DNA of 64,000 nucleotides, from contig NC_085865.1 of assembly GCF_034702125.1 (NCBI RefSeq), forward strand, positions 37,262,638 through 37,326,637, given 5' to 3'. Made by a program: the position numbers and the translations under genes. The notes below the pieces were generated by a model. It was not told the origin of the DNA, ran no database searches, and worked only from the letters and a program-made list of their open reading frames with translations. The DNA is from Engraulis encrasicolus. Its lineage: Eukaryota > Chordata > Actinopteri > Clupeiformes > Engraulidae. Positions 20,871 to 33,660 of the stretch are shown here, piece by piece (position 1 is the first letter of the stretch; every line of letters starts with the position of its first letter).

Positions 20871-22039
20871 AGGGAGAATAAGAGAGAGAGAGAGACGTGT
20901 AATCGGTAGGAGTGATTTCTGTAGCGGCGGATTAAACCATCTTGTCGGTGATGGGCAGATAGATGGATTGCATAGATTGTGCGGATGCTCCTCTATTCTT
21001 CCATTGTGTGAAGGAATAGAAGGAGGATTCTTACACGTGGCATGGAGGACAGGATTCTTAAAGGGGCATAGGGGTGGGTTGTGGTGGGGGGGGGATGGTA
21101 ATTGTTATTAGACGCTAAGCGTATGAGTGGTGACACCTGAGACGAAGACAAAGGAAGAGTGAAAATGAGAGGATGTTTAAGATGGAGATTAAACATGCCT
21201 CATTCTTCAGGCAGGATGAAGGTGTTCGCTTCATATAGGCCTTGATGTGCAATGGGGGCTCAGGTCTTCTCTCTATCAGACGAGGGTAGAGAGCGAACCC
21301 TTTCCTCCTTGATTTTCACAGCACAATTGAATAGAATTGAATTGAATTGAACTGGGTTGAAATAGAAACGTCATTGAATGACTTTCATTTAATCAAAAAT
21401 GGAACTGAACTGAACTTGAACTTTTACTTACTGCCTAGGAAATGCGTGTAGTCAGAGCGTTGGACTGTGGACGCTAACGTTGGACTGTGGATGTGGTGTG
21501 TGTGCATGAGTGTTTTGCGTGTGTATTGGTTGCTAATTGCACATGTATCTTGTAGGACTGGGTTCAAAAGATCGGATCGGATTCACATTCGAGAAGTGCG
21601 ACATCGATTCAAAACTTTGTAGATCAATCTTTTACAGATAATTATAGGCGCTATTTTCTCAACCACATCCTGTTGCTCTCTCGCACATTCACGTAGGCTA
21701 CAAGCACAAATGCACATGGCCTGTTCATGTAAATAGTGCCATTCTTTTCGAGCCCTAGTATCTTTTCTGCAACTTAACACCTCTTAGTATGTTTGTCAGC
21801 ACAGTACAGTATTTATGTGGTAGGCAAAAGGCTCTGAAAAGGTTGCGTTTGGTCGTCTGTTAGGGCAGGTCTTCCTGGCTGTGTGTGTGTGCATTTTGTT
21901 TTTAACAAAATTATTTCAAATTGGTAACGCTGATAAGGGATTAGACTCTCAAAATGTTTGTATCCCAACACTGTCTTTGGCTTATTTAGTTTCCTTCCTT
22001 TATTGTTTACAGTTCATAGATTAGATTAGAGGTGACTCT

Positions 22040-22041
<2 letters not shown>

Positions 22042-22120
<79 letters not shown>
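22042..22120. repeat. 79-nt homopolymeric C run
   Basis: Seventy-nine consecutive C on the + strand, between GGTGACTCTGT and ATTTTCACAG. The length may not be exact, since homopolymers are error-prone in sequencing and assembly. Confidence 0.9.
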
Positions 22121-22523
22121 ATTTTCACAGCAATCCTGGCAGCCATTATTTGTTGGTAGACCTGAGCAATGGAGAAGGGAGTTCTCCTCTGTCAAAAAAT
22201 GGCTTAATAATGTGGAAATCTCCATCAACACACTCTACCAGGACAATAGTTGGAATGTGCTGCTAAACATCTACCTAACTAATATGAACCAAGATGTATC
22301 GGCTATCCACAGTTGTAGGCCATTTTTTTGACAGCGGGAGGCGTGCTCTCCATTGATATGCATTGACCAAAGCACAGGTCTACCTACAGAAGATTGTGCC
22401 TGCACTTGCCGTTTTCTCAGTGCTGTGTCACCTCTTGTCTAATACTCTACTTCTATGGTGCGACTCCTTTTCCTGTTTGCCGATTTTAATGCGCCGTCTT
22501 GTCTTGTCATCCCTCGTCTGCAG

Positions 22524-22685
22524 GAGGCCGAGACCCCTGATGGCCAGGTTCCAGCAGAGCAGCCCCAACCAATCGGGCGGCTGCCCCCTCAGCCCCGCCA
22601 GCTGCCCATCAGGAAGGTCACCATGGCAACGGGAGCCGGGCAACAGCAGCAGCATCCCCCGACGGGCAGGGGACACCCCAACAGA
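22524..22685 (+). CDS. rbm33: rbm33 coding exon: PRQLPIRKVTM block
   Basis: Acceptor CGTCTGCAG and donor AACAGA/GTATGC; 54 codons, phase 0. It encodes EAETPDGQVPAEQPQPIG, then PPQPRQLPIRKVTMATGAG, then QQQQHPPTGRGHPNR. Human RBM33 has the related PQPARKVTLTKGGLQQPPH at the same place between the KVRVIKL block and the RRM, so the RKVT core is the recognisable feature. The exon is otherwise Pro/Gln-rich and probably unstructured. The donor GTATGC is weaker than its neighbours. Confidence 0.88.
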
Positions 22686-23464
22686 GTATGCCGCACTATG
22701 TTTGTTTACAAAGCATTTCCCTAGTCATAGTTCTGGCCAAACAGTGTTCCTGTGTTTTGAGTTTCAAGAGTTTGGATCATGTTGATCATAGGTCTATTTT
22801 CTTTTACATGTACTTGTATATTTATGTTAATATTTTTTTTTACGTTTTCGTTTGTGTCTTTTTGCCATTTCTCTCCTCAGGCGGCTATTTTTCTTTCTTT
22901 CTTTTTTTTGTCTTTATTATTTTTGTGGATCAGTTTTTCTTTTTCTCCAAAAGTGATGTGCGTTTTTGTTAACTGCCCGTTTCTATTAAAGAAAAAGAGA
23001 AAGTGTCATCGTCCCTGATTATTGAAGGACCAAACGAAGGCGCCTTTCACCACGTGCCGACTGCATTTGACAGTCTTTAGTGTCAATCTGACGCACACAC
23101 TCCCCTCACTGATATGGGTTGAAACCTTATGACTGGTTGTACGCACTAAGTGTTTTTTTCTGCAAAGAGACACATAACGTGACAAAAAATGCCAAACTGG
23201 TAACTTCGTAGTTACGTTGATAAGTTTGGTGTGGTAATATCTAATCTGAACGAACTGATTTGACACTGCACGTTGTCTCATTTTAATATTGGGAAAGCGG
23301 TCCAGTGTGGCATCATTACTGCATTACTACACTACCTTACTTTGACCCTAAACCGCTATCACATTGGCCAGTATTTCACAAACTTTTTTGTCTTGCGTAT
23401 CCGCTAAGCCTTTTATTCATGCCATAAGTACCTCCTCACTCATGCCCTACATCTCTTCCTCTAC

Positions 23465-24058
23465 ATCAGTGGTTCTCAAACTTTTTTTGAACAAACACCC
23501 CCTTAACCTCATCCTAAGCCTGATCCCTTAGTATTGAAAAATTAACATCCCCTTAGTATTGAAAAGTATAATCGAATAATGCCCCCCAATGGGAACTAAG
23601 CCCCGCCCCCACTCAGCTGTTTCCTTCTCAACGCCCCCTGGGGGGCTGTGTACCGCCCCCTGTTTAGAAACACTACTCTACATGTATCTATGACTGCTCC
23701 ATACATTTGTGCATTTGTCCACATACCTCCTTGAGTGTACCCAAGTACCCTTAGTGGTGCACATACCCCTGGTCAGGAACCCCAGACATGTGAAGTGAAA
23801 GCCCACCTGGGAAACTCCCACTGTCATTGTGACACAGCACACAACAAAATTCCATTTATGCCTCATCCGTGCAAGGGGGCAGCCTCAAACGGCGCCCCAA
23901 GGGAGCAGTGCTGCGGGATGGTACCATACTCAGAGTACCTCAGTCATGGAGGCGAATGGGGAAAAGCACTGGTTAATCGCAGTCTGGCGGGTCGGGAGTC
24001 AAACCGTCAACCTTTGGGCTACAAGTCTGACGCCCTAACCGCTTACCCATTGCTCAGG
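23465..24058 (-). mobile_element. composite repeat with SINE family 1 on the minus strand
   Basis: The part at about 23,770-24,058 is a minus-strand copy of SINE family 1 (B box and CGACCCGCCAGACTG-like words read on the minus strand). The part at 23,465-23,660 (CAGTGGTTCTCAAACTTTTT, CTTAGTATTGAAAA, CCCCCTGGGGGGCTGT) matches 50,283-50,487, which is followed by the same SINE. The two parts therefore probably belong to one longer element whose tail ends in AAAAAGTTTGAGAACCACTG. Confidence 0.65.
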
Positions 24059-24497
24059 CCACTGATGAAACTCAGAAAGGTCCTTATTGTCAGTGCTTCT
24101 GTAGCTCTGTTCGTTGGGGTCACTCTTCTTTTTACATCAAGTGAACAAAGGAAATCCCATGACCAGTGAAGCTTCTTCGCTTTGGACACTTATCGTGTAT
24201 GCTGCATTTCTGTCTTGAAAACAAAGCCTCCTGATTTCATCCTATTCCCCCTCTATTCAGACAGCTGTGCACTTCACCTTGCTGGTGCTTAAGACATTTC
24301 TATTGAAACTGATTAAGTAACCGTGCTTATTTTGTGGTCCCTGCTTGCACATACAGCTTGTAGGTTTGGATAGTCAGTGTATTGACAGTGTTTAAGAAGT
24401 CTACTACCTGCAGTCTGGCATGAGGGGCCTAACCTCTCACTCTGTTCCACACCACTGCTCCATATGTCCCCAGAGCCCAACCTCTGCAGCGCGCGCA

Positions 24498-24790
<293 letters not shown>

Positions 24791-24999
24791 AGAGCTGCTT
24801 GACAGCCTAATGTAGTTGGACAGTAGTGCAGCTGCTGCTGTGCTGTGTGTGATGGGGCCGGGCTATTGGCCCCCGCTCATCCCCCTCCCCCTCCCCCATG
24901 AGCCTCTGTTGTCTTGTCACCACGGCAACATCTCCAAGGAGGTGTGGAACAAGTGTCACATACATCCACCTTCAACATGTTTCCCTCCCTCCCCTGGGT

Positions 25000-25286
<287 letters not shown>

Positions 25287-25496
25287 CTACTACTACACAC
25301 CAAGCCCCCCACACACACATGCATGCTGATGCACCCCCAGTGTCCCAGTATCCCCCAGCTGTGTGTGTCTGGTAGCATGAGGGTAGCAGGGCTCCTGGCG
25401 GCTCCTGCCGTGGCTGCTGATGTTCCGTCTGGCTTCACTGGCTCTCTGCACAGACACTAGACCCCCTCCATACAGCCCACTACACGCCCAGCTGTG

Positions 25497-25528
25497 TGTG
25501 TCTGTCTGTGTGTGTGTGTGTGTATGAA

Positions 25529-25582
<54 letters not shown>

Positions 25583-25584
25583 AA

Positions 25585-25628
<44 letters not shown>

Positions 25629-25658
25629 AACGTGTGTGTGTGTGTGTGTGTGTATGAA

Positions 25659-25703
<45 letters not shown>

Positions 25704-25745
25704 ACGTGTCTGTGTGTGTGTGTGTGTGCGTGCGTGCGCGCACGC
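25497..25745. repeat. GT minisatellite with TATGAACGTGTCTG interruptions
   Basis: GT runs of varied length are separated four times by TATGAACGTGT, then by GCACGTGTCTG, and end in GCGTGCGCGCACGCG. Confidence 0.9.
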
Positions 25746-26302
25746 GTGTGAGAGAGTACGAAAGACCCAGTGTGCGCGTGTGTGTGTGTGCGCGCGTTAG
25801 ATGTGGTAGCACATCTTCAGTGTGTGACTGTTTGTGCGTTGGGTTTTATATGTGTATTGTGTGGTTTTGAGATAGTGTGTGTGTCACAGTAGGCAGTGGA
25901 ACGAACAAGCTCCACTGGGGAGTGTCATGCGTAACACACCTTTAGTGTCGGTGCGTTTGTGCATTTTGTTTAGTATGTGTAGTGTGCTGTTGTGAGAGTT
26001 TGTCTTGTCACAATAGACCATACAGCGTGCAGTCAGTTCTGTTGAGTATGAGGTGTGGTGCACATGTGGTGTGTGTGTGTGTGTGTACCTGTTAGTTTTT
26101 TCTTTCATTCGTGTGTGTGGCACCTCTGGAGCGGGACGTGTGGTATACTTGTAATGTGTTTGTGCGTTCCTTTTCATCCCTGTTAGTTTGTTCATTGTGT
26201 TTGTGTGTGCGTGCGTGTGCGTCTTTGTGTGTCTTTGCGTGTGTGCGGCACCTCAATGTAGTTTGGTGGACCTGTACTGAGGATAATGGCAGTAGAATTG
26301 TG

Positions 26303-26795
26303 ATGAGTGGAGAGGAGGAGAGAGGAGGGCAGCAGAAAGGAGATGTGAGGAGAGGAGGGGTGGGGAGAGGAGGGCAACAGAAAGGAGATGAGAGGAGGAG
26401 AGGAGAGGAGGGCAACAGAAAGGAGATGAGAGGAGGAGAGGAGAGGAGGGCAACAGAGGAGAGAGGAGGGCAGCAGAAAGGAGATGTGAGGAGAGGGGGG
26501 GTGGGGAGAGGAGGGCAACAGAAAGGAGATGAGAGGAGGAGAGGAGAGGAGGGCAACAGAAAGGAGATGAGAGGAGGAGAGGAGGGCAACAGAGAGGAGA
26601 GGAGAGGAGGAGAGGAGAGAGGAGGGCAACAGAGAGGAGATGAGAGGAGGAGAGGAGAGAGGAGGGCAACAGAGAGGAGAGGAGAGGAGAGAGGAGGGCA
26701 ACAGAGAGGAGAGGAGAGGAGAGAGGAGGGCAACAGAGAGGAGAGGAGAGGAGAGAGGAGGGCAACAGAGAGATGAGAGGAGGAGAGGAGAGCTG
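26303..26795. repeat. purine-rich minisatellite (AGGAGGGCAACAGAGAGGAG)n
   Basis: At least ten variant units share GGAGGGCAACAGA or GGAGGGCAGCAGA, separated by GAGGA/GATGAGAGG spacers of 30-60 bp. The three long open frames across it are repeat translations. Confidence 0.9.
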
Positions 26796-26984
26796 TCTGC
26801 TGTGCTGCACCGCATGCTGCTGCAGGGTTACTCATGTGCAAAGGGGGCATGAGTGGACTCATCATGGCTGCTTTATCCTCGCCTCCTCTGCCTCATTTCT
26901 TTCTCACTCTTGCTTTATTTTTTCTCCTCTCTTTCTCTTTTCTTTCTCTAAATTGTGTCATTCTCCTTCTCTCCACATCTTTCT

Positions 26985-27041
<57 letters not shown>

Positions 27042-27178
27042 CATATCTCATTCCCCTCTGCTTTCTTTCTTTACTGTCCTCCTACCACATCCTCTTTCTC
27101 TCTTCTCCTCTTTCTCGCCCTTCTTCCCCTCTCTCCTCTCACCCCCTTTCATCTTTTTCTCGACCACCATCTCTCTCA

Positions 27179-27259
<81 letters not shown>

Positions 27260-27262
27260 TCT
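26985..27262. repeat. CT tracts beside an rbm33 splice acceptor
   Basis: CT runs at 26,988-27,040 and 27,175-27,262 merge with the pyrimidine tract of the acceptor at 27,273. Confidence 0.9.
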
Positions 27263-27273
27263 CCCTCCCCCAG

Positions 27274-27489
27274 GTGGTGATGCCTGGGCGCGGGGGCCGT
27301 GGTCGCGGTGTTCGTGGCGGGGGTCGTGGGATGGCCACCAGGCAGGGGGGCGCCGTGACCCGAGGAGCAGCCCAGGAGGGGGCCAGTGCAGGAGGCCCGG
27401 GGGGCAGCACCGTCTCCATAGACGGTCTCTCCACCTCCACCACAGAGAAGCAGCTCAGACACCTGCTGATGTCCATCGGACCCATACAG
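27274..27489 (+). CDS. rbm33: rbm33 coding exon: RGG segment and first half of the RRM
   Basis: Acceptor CCCCCAG and donor ATACAG/GTAGGT; 72 codons, phase 0. It starts VVMPGRGGRGRGVRGGGRG, an RGG-type RNA-binding stretch that parallels the GRGRG segment of human RBM33. It then reads STVSIDGLSTSTTEKQLRHL and LLMSIGPIQ, the first beta strand and helix of the C-terminal RRM-like domain (human VSVEGLSSSTTDVQLKSLLM). The domain continues in the next exon. Confidence 0.95.
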
Positions 27490-28176
27490 GTAGGTACTGC
27501 CACTTATCCCTTCCTGGCATTAGGGTGCAGAGTGCAGAACAAACAAAGAAGCATGGAACTAATACTGTCTACTTTTTTTCTCAATTAGGCTATTTGCACT
27601 GCACAGCTATTTTGCTGCATCTCATGAGCCGAATATAATTGATGATGGGCCAGATTTGGCCCCCGGGCCGCTAATTACCTACCCCTGCTCTACTGTAGTC
27701 TTTATGCTCAACCAGTACGTAGAGTAGCAAGGAAGTCCATTGGGCACATACATATTCATTTATTCACTGTAATGCTCCTTCCAGGTTGTTGGTCCAAAAT
27801 CTGTCTAAAATGTCCATTCTAGTTCACAGTGTATAGTGTTTCTGTCATTTGGGCTCATACAGGGAATACTGTGACATAATTCTCCCAACGCAAATATGTC
27901 TCGTCATTTTGTATGAAAAGGATGCATTTGATTAATGGTTGGGAAATACAGTAAAAATGCAATTTTATGTTGCCTCCTTTTTAAAAAAAATATCATTGTG
28001 AAGATGACCTTTTGTAAAATACATACTGCGCTTCATCGGGTACCTATATGAGTTGGTGTTTTTTTTTTCATATGTGAATCTCCTTCCTCTTATTCTGTTA
28101 TGCAAGAAGCTCTTTTAATGTGTAATCAGTGTTCCTCTGGGATCTGTTGTGTATATAACCGTTTTGCCTGCTCCAG
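27490..28176 (+). other. rbm33: rbm33 intron
   Basis: GT-AG intron of 687 bp. No repeat or RNA gene recognised apart from a short GGGCCAGATTTGGCCCCCGGGCCGC passage at 27,648-27,672, which resembles part of a dispersed repeat. Confidence 0.8.
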
Positions 28177-28265
28177 ATGTTCCAGATGATGCCCCAGCAG
28201 AGGAAGGCCGTGGCCAAGTTCGCCAACCCACAACATGCCCAGAGCTTCCAGAGCAGCTTCCACCG
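28177..28265 (+). CDS. rbm33: rbm33 coding exon: second half of the RRM
   Basis: Acceptor GCTCCAG and donor CACCG/GTAAGA; 29 codons plus two bases of an Arg codon. It encodes MFQMMPQQRKAVAKFANPQ then HAQSFQSSFH. Human RBM33 has LQMLPQQRKAIAKFKEPAHA and FQQKFHR at this point. This gives the RNP-like beta strand (AVAKF) and last helix of the RRM. Confidence 0.95.
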
Positions 28266-28276
28266 GTAAGAAGACT

Positions 28277-28880
<604 letters not shown>

Positions 28881-29512
28881 CCCCAATGAGCATCCCTACT
28901 GTGAATGTGAACTTTTCCGTTGATGTTTAATATTCAACGTAGTACAGAGTGGAAAACAATATAGTCATGAAAAAAAGTAATGAACTGCAGATAAAAGTCG
29001 TCTGCTCTTATCTGACAGGTAATTGAAATGTCTAATATTACATTAAACTCTATGCCTTCATATATTATACTTATAATCCACAGTGACTTAGACATCAGCA
29101 CATACACCTGCTATAACATCAAATGAACAACCAGGTCTAGAGCCATATTGAAATGCATTCTTCACACAAACATCGCAGTACTGTTCTTCTTAATGTTAGC
29201 ACCATGCTGTGACTCACTGTCATGTGGAGCTCAAACGAAATTCAGCACAGTCAGTGAGCAGCGAACACTTTCACAGTAACTTATCTGCTGCAATTTAAGC
29301 CGAAATACTTACTCCTTCACTGTATGGTGCACTACACAGTGTGAGTTGGGTCAATGACGTTTTTAGTAGCAGAAGTCAGGTGATGCAACCAATAGCTGAA
29401 GGCACTCTTGTATGGATTCAGTTTTCCCTAAATAACTTTTTTTTTAAAATAATAATTTCATGTAAATGAAGCATGTTGTGAAAGTATTGAGTTGTACCAA
29501 CTTCACACAGTA

Positions 29513-30061
29513 GTGACATTACCTGTGGTTGTGTCACGTTGATGTCTGCTTCCGAAAACATCAATGACCAGCGAATACACAATGAATACACAATATTCAT
29601 AATATTCATTGCAAGACAAAATATAAAAAACTTGAAGCGTAGAGTTCCTTTATTTATCCCAAAGGAAAAATAAGGTGTTTAGCAGCTTACATATACATTA
29701 TATATACATATATACATATGCAAGACAATACACAATATTCATAATATTCATTGCAAGACAAAATATAGACATGGTCAGGCCTCCTTGTGTTGAGCCAATT
29801 CCCTCCCTACATCGATGAGTATCTCACAAAGAAACCCCTCAAACATCACCACAGGTGACATACCTGTGGTTGTGTCACCGATGTCTGCTTCTAAAAACAA
29901 TAATCAGTTGCAGCAGTTTACACATACTATACAGAGCAAGACAGTGCACAATACACATCATTTCCATTGTAAGACATAGACATTGTCAGGCCTCCTTTGT
30001 GTGATCCAATTCCCTCCCTCTATGAGTATCTCACTAAGAAACCCCTCAAACATCACCACAG
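29513..30061. repeat. local duplications spanning the last rbm33 acceptor
   Basis: GTCAGGCCTCCT...CCAATTCCCTCCCT...ACCCCTCAAACATCACCACAG occurs at 29,768-29,854 and again at 29,979-30,061, offset about 210 bp. AATACACAATATTCATAATA occurs at about 29,588 and 29,729, with a weaker third copy near 29,948. ACCTGTGGTTGTGTCAC occurs at 29,521 and 29,862. The second CACCACAG is the real acceptor; the first is a decoy. Confidence 0.85.
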
Positions 30062-30110
30062 GCACATGATCGACCTGTCGCACATCGACGTGTCCATCAT
30101 TGACGGCTGA
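30062..30110 (+). CDS. rbm33: rbm33 terminal coding exon: HMIDLSHIDVSIIDG-stop
   Basis: Acceptor CATCACCACAG. The first base completes the Arg codon split across the intron. It then reads HMIDLSHIDVSIIDG and TGA at 30,108-30,110. Human RBM33 ends HMIDLSHINVALIVE, so the gene's C-terminus is present and intact. With the other nine exons the window encodes 842 residues in one frame. Confidence 0.96.
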
Positions 30111-30745
30111 CCTGGGAACAGCGGCTCACCCCCCCGAGTCCGGAGAAGACGAGACCAGAGGAGGAGACCTGAAAGCGGTTATAGGATGCGGATGGATGGA
30201 TGCCTGATCAAGAGAACCAGAGAAGAACCTGAGCATCACGGCGGCTTTGTTCTCAGCTGCAACATGCATCTCTCTTCAGGCTCTCTCTCCTCTGCAGGAA
30301 AGGGATTTGGAATGGCCTCCAACGAAACGAGCCTTTTTGTTATTGTAATGTAAGAGCTGCATTGCTACGTCAAAGGTCTGTTCAATCAACTTCAGCCAAC
30401 ACAGCCACCGCTCACAACAAACATCCGACGAGGAACTGCAACGAAACGACGGGACGAGAGCCCTAAAAGAACACATTTGGATTCCATTTCACCTCCTCCT
30501 CATGTGAGCCCTCCTGTCTCAGTAGAATGGACTCACTCACTCTCGGTTCTGGACTGACTGCTCCTTGTTCTAGACCCTTTGCAGCCACGTGTTTCCTTTA
30601 CCATTAGTGAGATTTAACGAGACTTCAAGAATTGCTTTTTTCCCCCACACCATCGCCAACACCCAACATCCCACACTTTCCAACATGCACACAAACAGCC
30701 CCACTACCACATCACAACACACCACACAACCACGCAAAACCACAC

Positions 30746-30816
30746 AATAAACACCACTTGGTAATGGTTGTTCCCTGCTCCTACTATTAATACTAGATGA
30801 CCTTCATTACAATAAA
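30746..30816 (+). terminator. rbm33: proximal rbm33 poly(A) signals
   Basis: Two AATAAA hexamers (30,746-30,751 and 30,811-30,816). No strong G/T-rich downstream element is obvious. Confidence 0.4.
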
Positions 30817-33596
30817 TAACAAAGAATATTGCCATCCCTCAACTGTTCCTTCCTACCTTAGATGAGATAAGTTTAAAACAATAGGAATACTGTTCCGATG
30901 TCTTATATCTCCCTCCCACCAGCTAGATAACTTTCGTTCAAAACAGCAATACATACAATATTGCCTTGCCTCAAATGTCCCGCATACTACAGATACCCTT
31001 ACATAAAATCAACACAAACAATATTTATGTCTCCTAATAGAATTTTGTTCACCACTAGATGTATAGGTGCCTTCAGCACTTTGCACACAGCCCTAGAGAT
31101 GTCTGTCTCTCTAAGTGCAGTGCTATTTTTTCACCTGTAGAGGGCGGTGTTTGTCCACTAATCTCCTGTCCATTGTCCACCTCATGGGATGCCAATGGGG
31201 GAAAAAACTACAGGTTGCATGTCTTTCTCCTCTTTTTCTGGGTAAACAGCGCCTCCTAGTGGAAGATGTGAGCATAGAAATGTTTACTTCTGTGTCTTCT
31301 ATATTCAACAGCCTTATATCCTATAAATAAGAACTTTTGAAAAAGGATATCTTTGTCTTTCAACATATGAAAACTAATACATAATCTACAGATTATAGTC
31401 TGCAAATTAAGTATAATTGGCTTTGTGTGCATTGTGCCCACTGTTGATTTCAAAAGTGATATTTGAGAAATAGAACTGTTGGCCCATTATATCCATTAAA
31501 TTGTCAATTTTGATCACCCTCCACCTTTTCGGTCAGCAGCTCTCCTTGTGTTAATTCTTTAGTGGAGTAAAGGTGAAAGCAAAGGGGGAAAATTAAACAT
31601 TTGGCATTTTAGGGGGGGGTTACATGTTTTATGATGAATTGTTTTTTATATCTAGGCAAAAGGCAGGGCATCCTACTACAGAGCAGCTAAAGAGAGCAGG
31701 ACACTAACTAGAGATGTGTGTTTGCCAAAGAGATCGGTGCTCCCTTTATAACAAGCTGGTTTACAAATTGGTAGGGTTTTATTTTATTATTTTGTTTGTT
31801 TATTTATTTATTTTAACGAAAATCCCCTTTAATTTGATAGATTTTGAAGTCTAAGGTAATTTAAGTTCATTCGGGGGCAGGAGAATAGAGATTATTGATT
31901 TGGCTTCCAGTTTTTCAGAGTGTAGGCAGTTGGTCTGCAGTTTGGCTGCTATGGAGATGATGATGTCATAATAGCTCTGTGGATTATTATGGGTGGCATG
32001 GAGAAGTTGCGCTGGGAGTATGCACGTTCAGCACATAATGTCAGATAGTAGTGTTTTGGTATGAGGTTGTAAGGTGCGGAGAAGATAGTGTTATTTTTGG
32101 CATGTTTGGAAGTCCTGGATCCTTGATGCTCTTGGTGACGGCTTTGTGCTTGGTTATTGTACAGTTTCCATTGGGACTTTCTCCCTTGCGGTTTTCTTTG
32201 TTTCTGAACGTTCACACTTCTATTGTAAATATACACAACTCTCTTTGTGTACAGTATATTTCTATGGAGAAATTCCATATCCCTGTGGTAGCTGTTTTTT
32301 TCTCTATTCGACCTCTTGAATGCTTTTGGAAGTTTGGTTTGCGTGTAGTTGTGTCCGAGTACCCCACGTTTATTTGAATCAGTTAAAAACAAATCAGTCA
32401 AATCAATCGTTGAATTAATACGCACACCTTTCACATTCATGTCCTCACTGATCGAAGGAGAGAGCCACCTTGATATCCTGCGTTGTCTGACTTACGTTCA
32501 CACATACCACAGCAATTAAGAAGAAATCCAAAGAGTGTATACATGTATATGATATGGGTATAATGTAAGAACAACACGCCATTCCCTTGAAAGGAAGAAG
32601 ACCCTCTCCTTGCCCCCAACCCCCACCCCACCCCCCACCCTAAGGAGCATGCTTTTCTTGAAACAATGGGGACAACCATTATCTGTGTGGCAACGATCAT
32701 GTACATCCTGCTGACAAAAAAAACCCCAAGACCATCACATATAAGGTGATACTTTTTGTTTTTGATCATTTTTTCCTCATATTATGTTTACAGCAGTGGT
32801 TCCAAATGTTTTTTCTCCCTCTTTACTGAGTAAGGTAGGACTACCAAGACTTTTTTTCAGTTTGTGATGCGAGGGCATCGAACTACCTAATAGTTCTAGT
32901 AAAGCAAAGAGGGTTTATGTCAGTAACATGAACGTTTTAGAAGATGTATTCCGTTTGTGTCAAGAGCATTGAGGCCTTGGTTTCTTCATGAGTTCCGACT
33001 TTCTCTTAAATACTTTTAACATAAAAAAAATAAAATATGCTCATGTATATGCCATATGAATATGGGTACGTGAAGCCATTGAACCACTATATTACTTTCC
33101 ATTGTGTGATGTTAATTGTTGTTCATGATGTTGATGATGACGATGCTAATGATGATGACGATGACGATGATGATGTGGTGATAGTGGTGGCGATGCACTG
33201 CTACATAGGTGGTATGATTTTATTGCATTTTATTTTGATGTTCAATGACCAAAGTACTGTCCGTTTGAACTATGTGTGTTTCTGTGAGTAAGAGTGTGTA
33301 TTTGTGTGTATGGGTGTGAGTGTTTGCGTGTGTGTATGCATTGCGTGAATGAGTGCATGTGTGGTTGAATATGCATACGTATGATTTGTGTTTGTGTTTG
33401 TTGTGAGCAATAATGGTTTGTCAAAAAGGCCATTGGACAGGGTTTATTTTTGTGGAGTTAGGTAGCATTTTGCCCAGTAGCTTGTATCAAGCACAGGATT
33501 CGCTGTTGCACATTTTTAACAGAGGTACCAACAAATCTATAGCTAATCAAATGCCTTCACGTTAAAATGTTTTTTTTAAACGTGATTGATGTGCCT

Positions 33597-33660
33597 GTTA
33601 TACTTATATATAAGTATATATATATATATATAAGTATATATATATATAACTTATATCAGT
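33597..33660. repeat. (TA)n microsatellite with AAGTATA interruptions
   Basis: TATATA runs with two TAAG interruptions give a self-complementary AT stretch. Confidence 0.85.

Noticed and set aside
25497..25745. CRISPR-like regular repeats
   Set aside because: Spacers are GT microsatellite of variable length in a vertebrate genome; there are no cas genes.
26092..26865. 257-codon minus-strand frame and its plus-strand 221-codon partner
   Set aside because: Both translate the purine minisatellite.
31949..32440. 163-codon minus-strand open frame
   Set aside because: No recognisable domain, in likely rbm33 3' UTR, with a composition typical of chance frames in AT-rich DNA.
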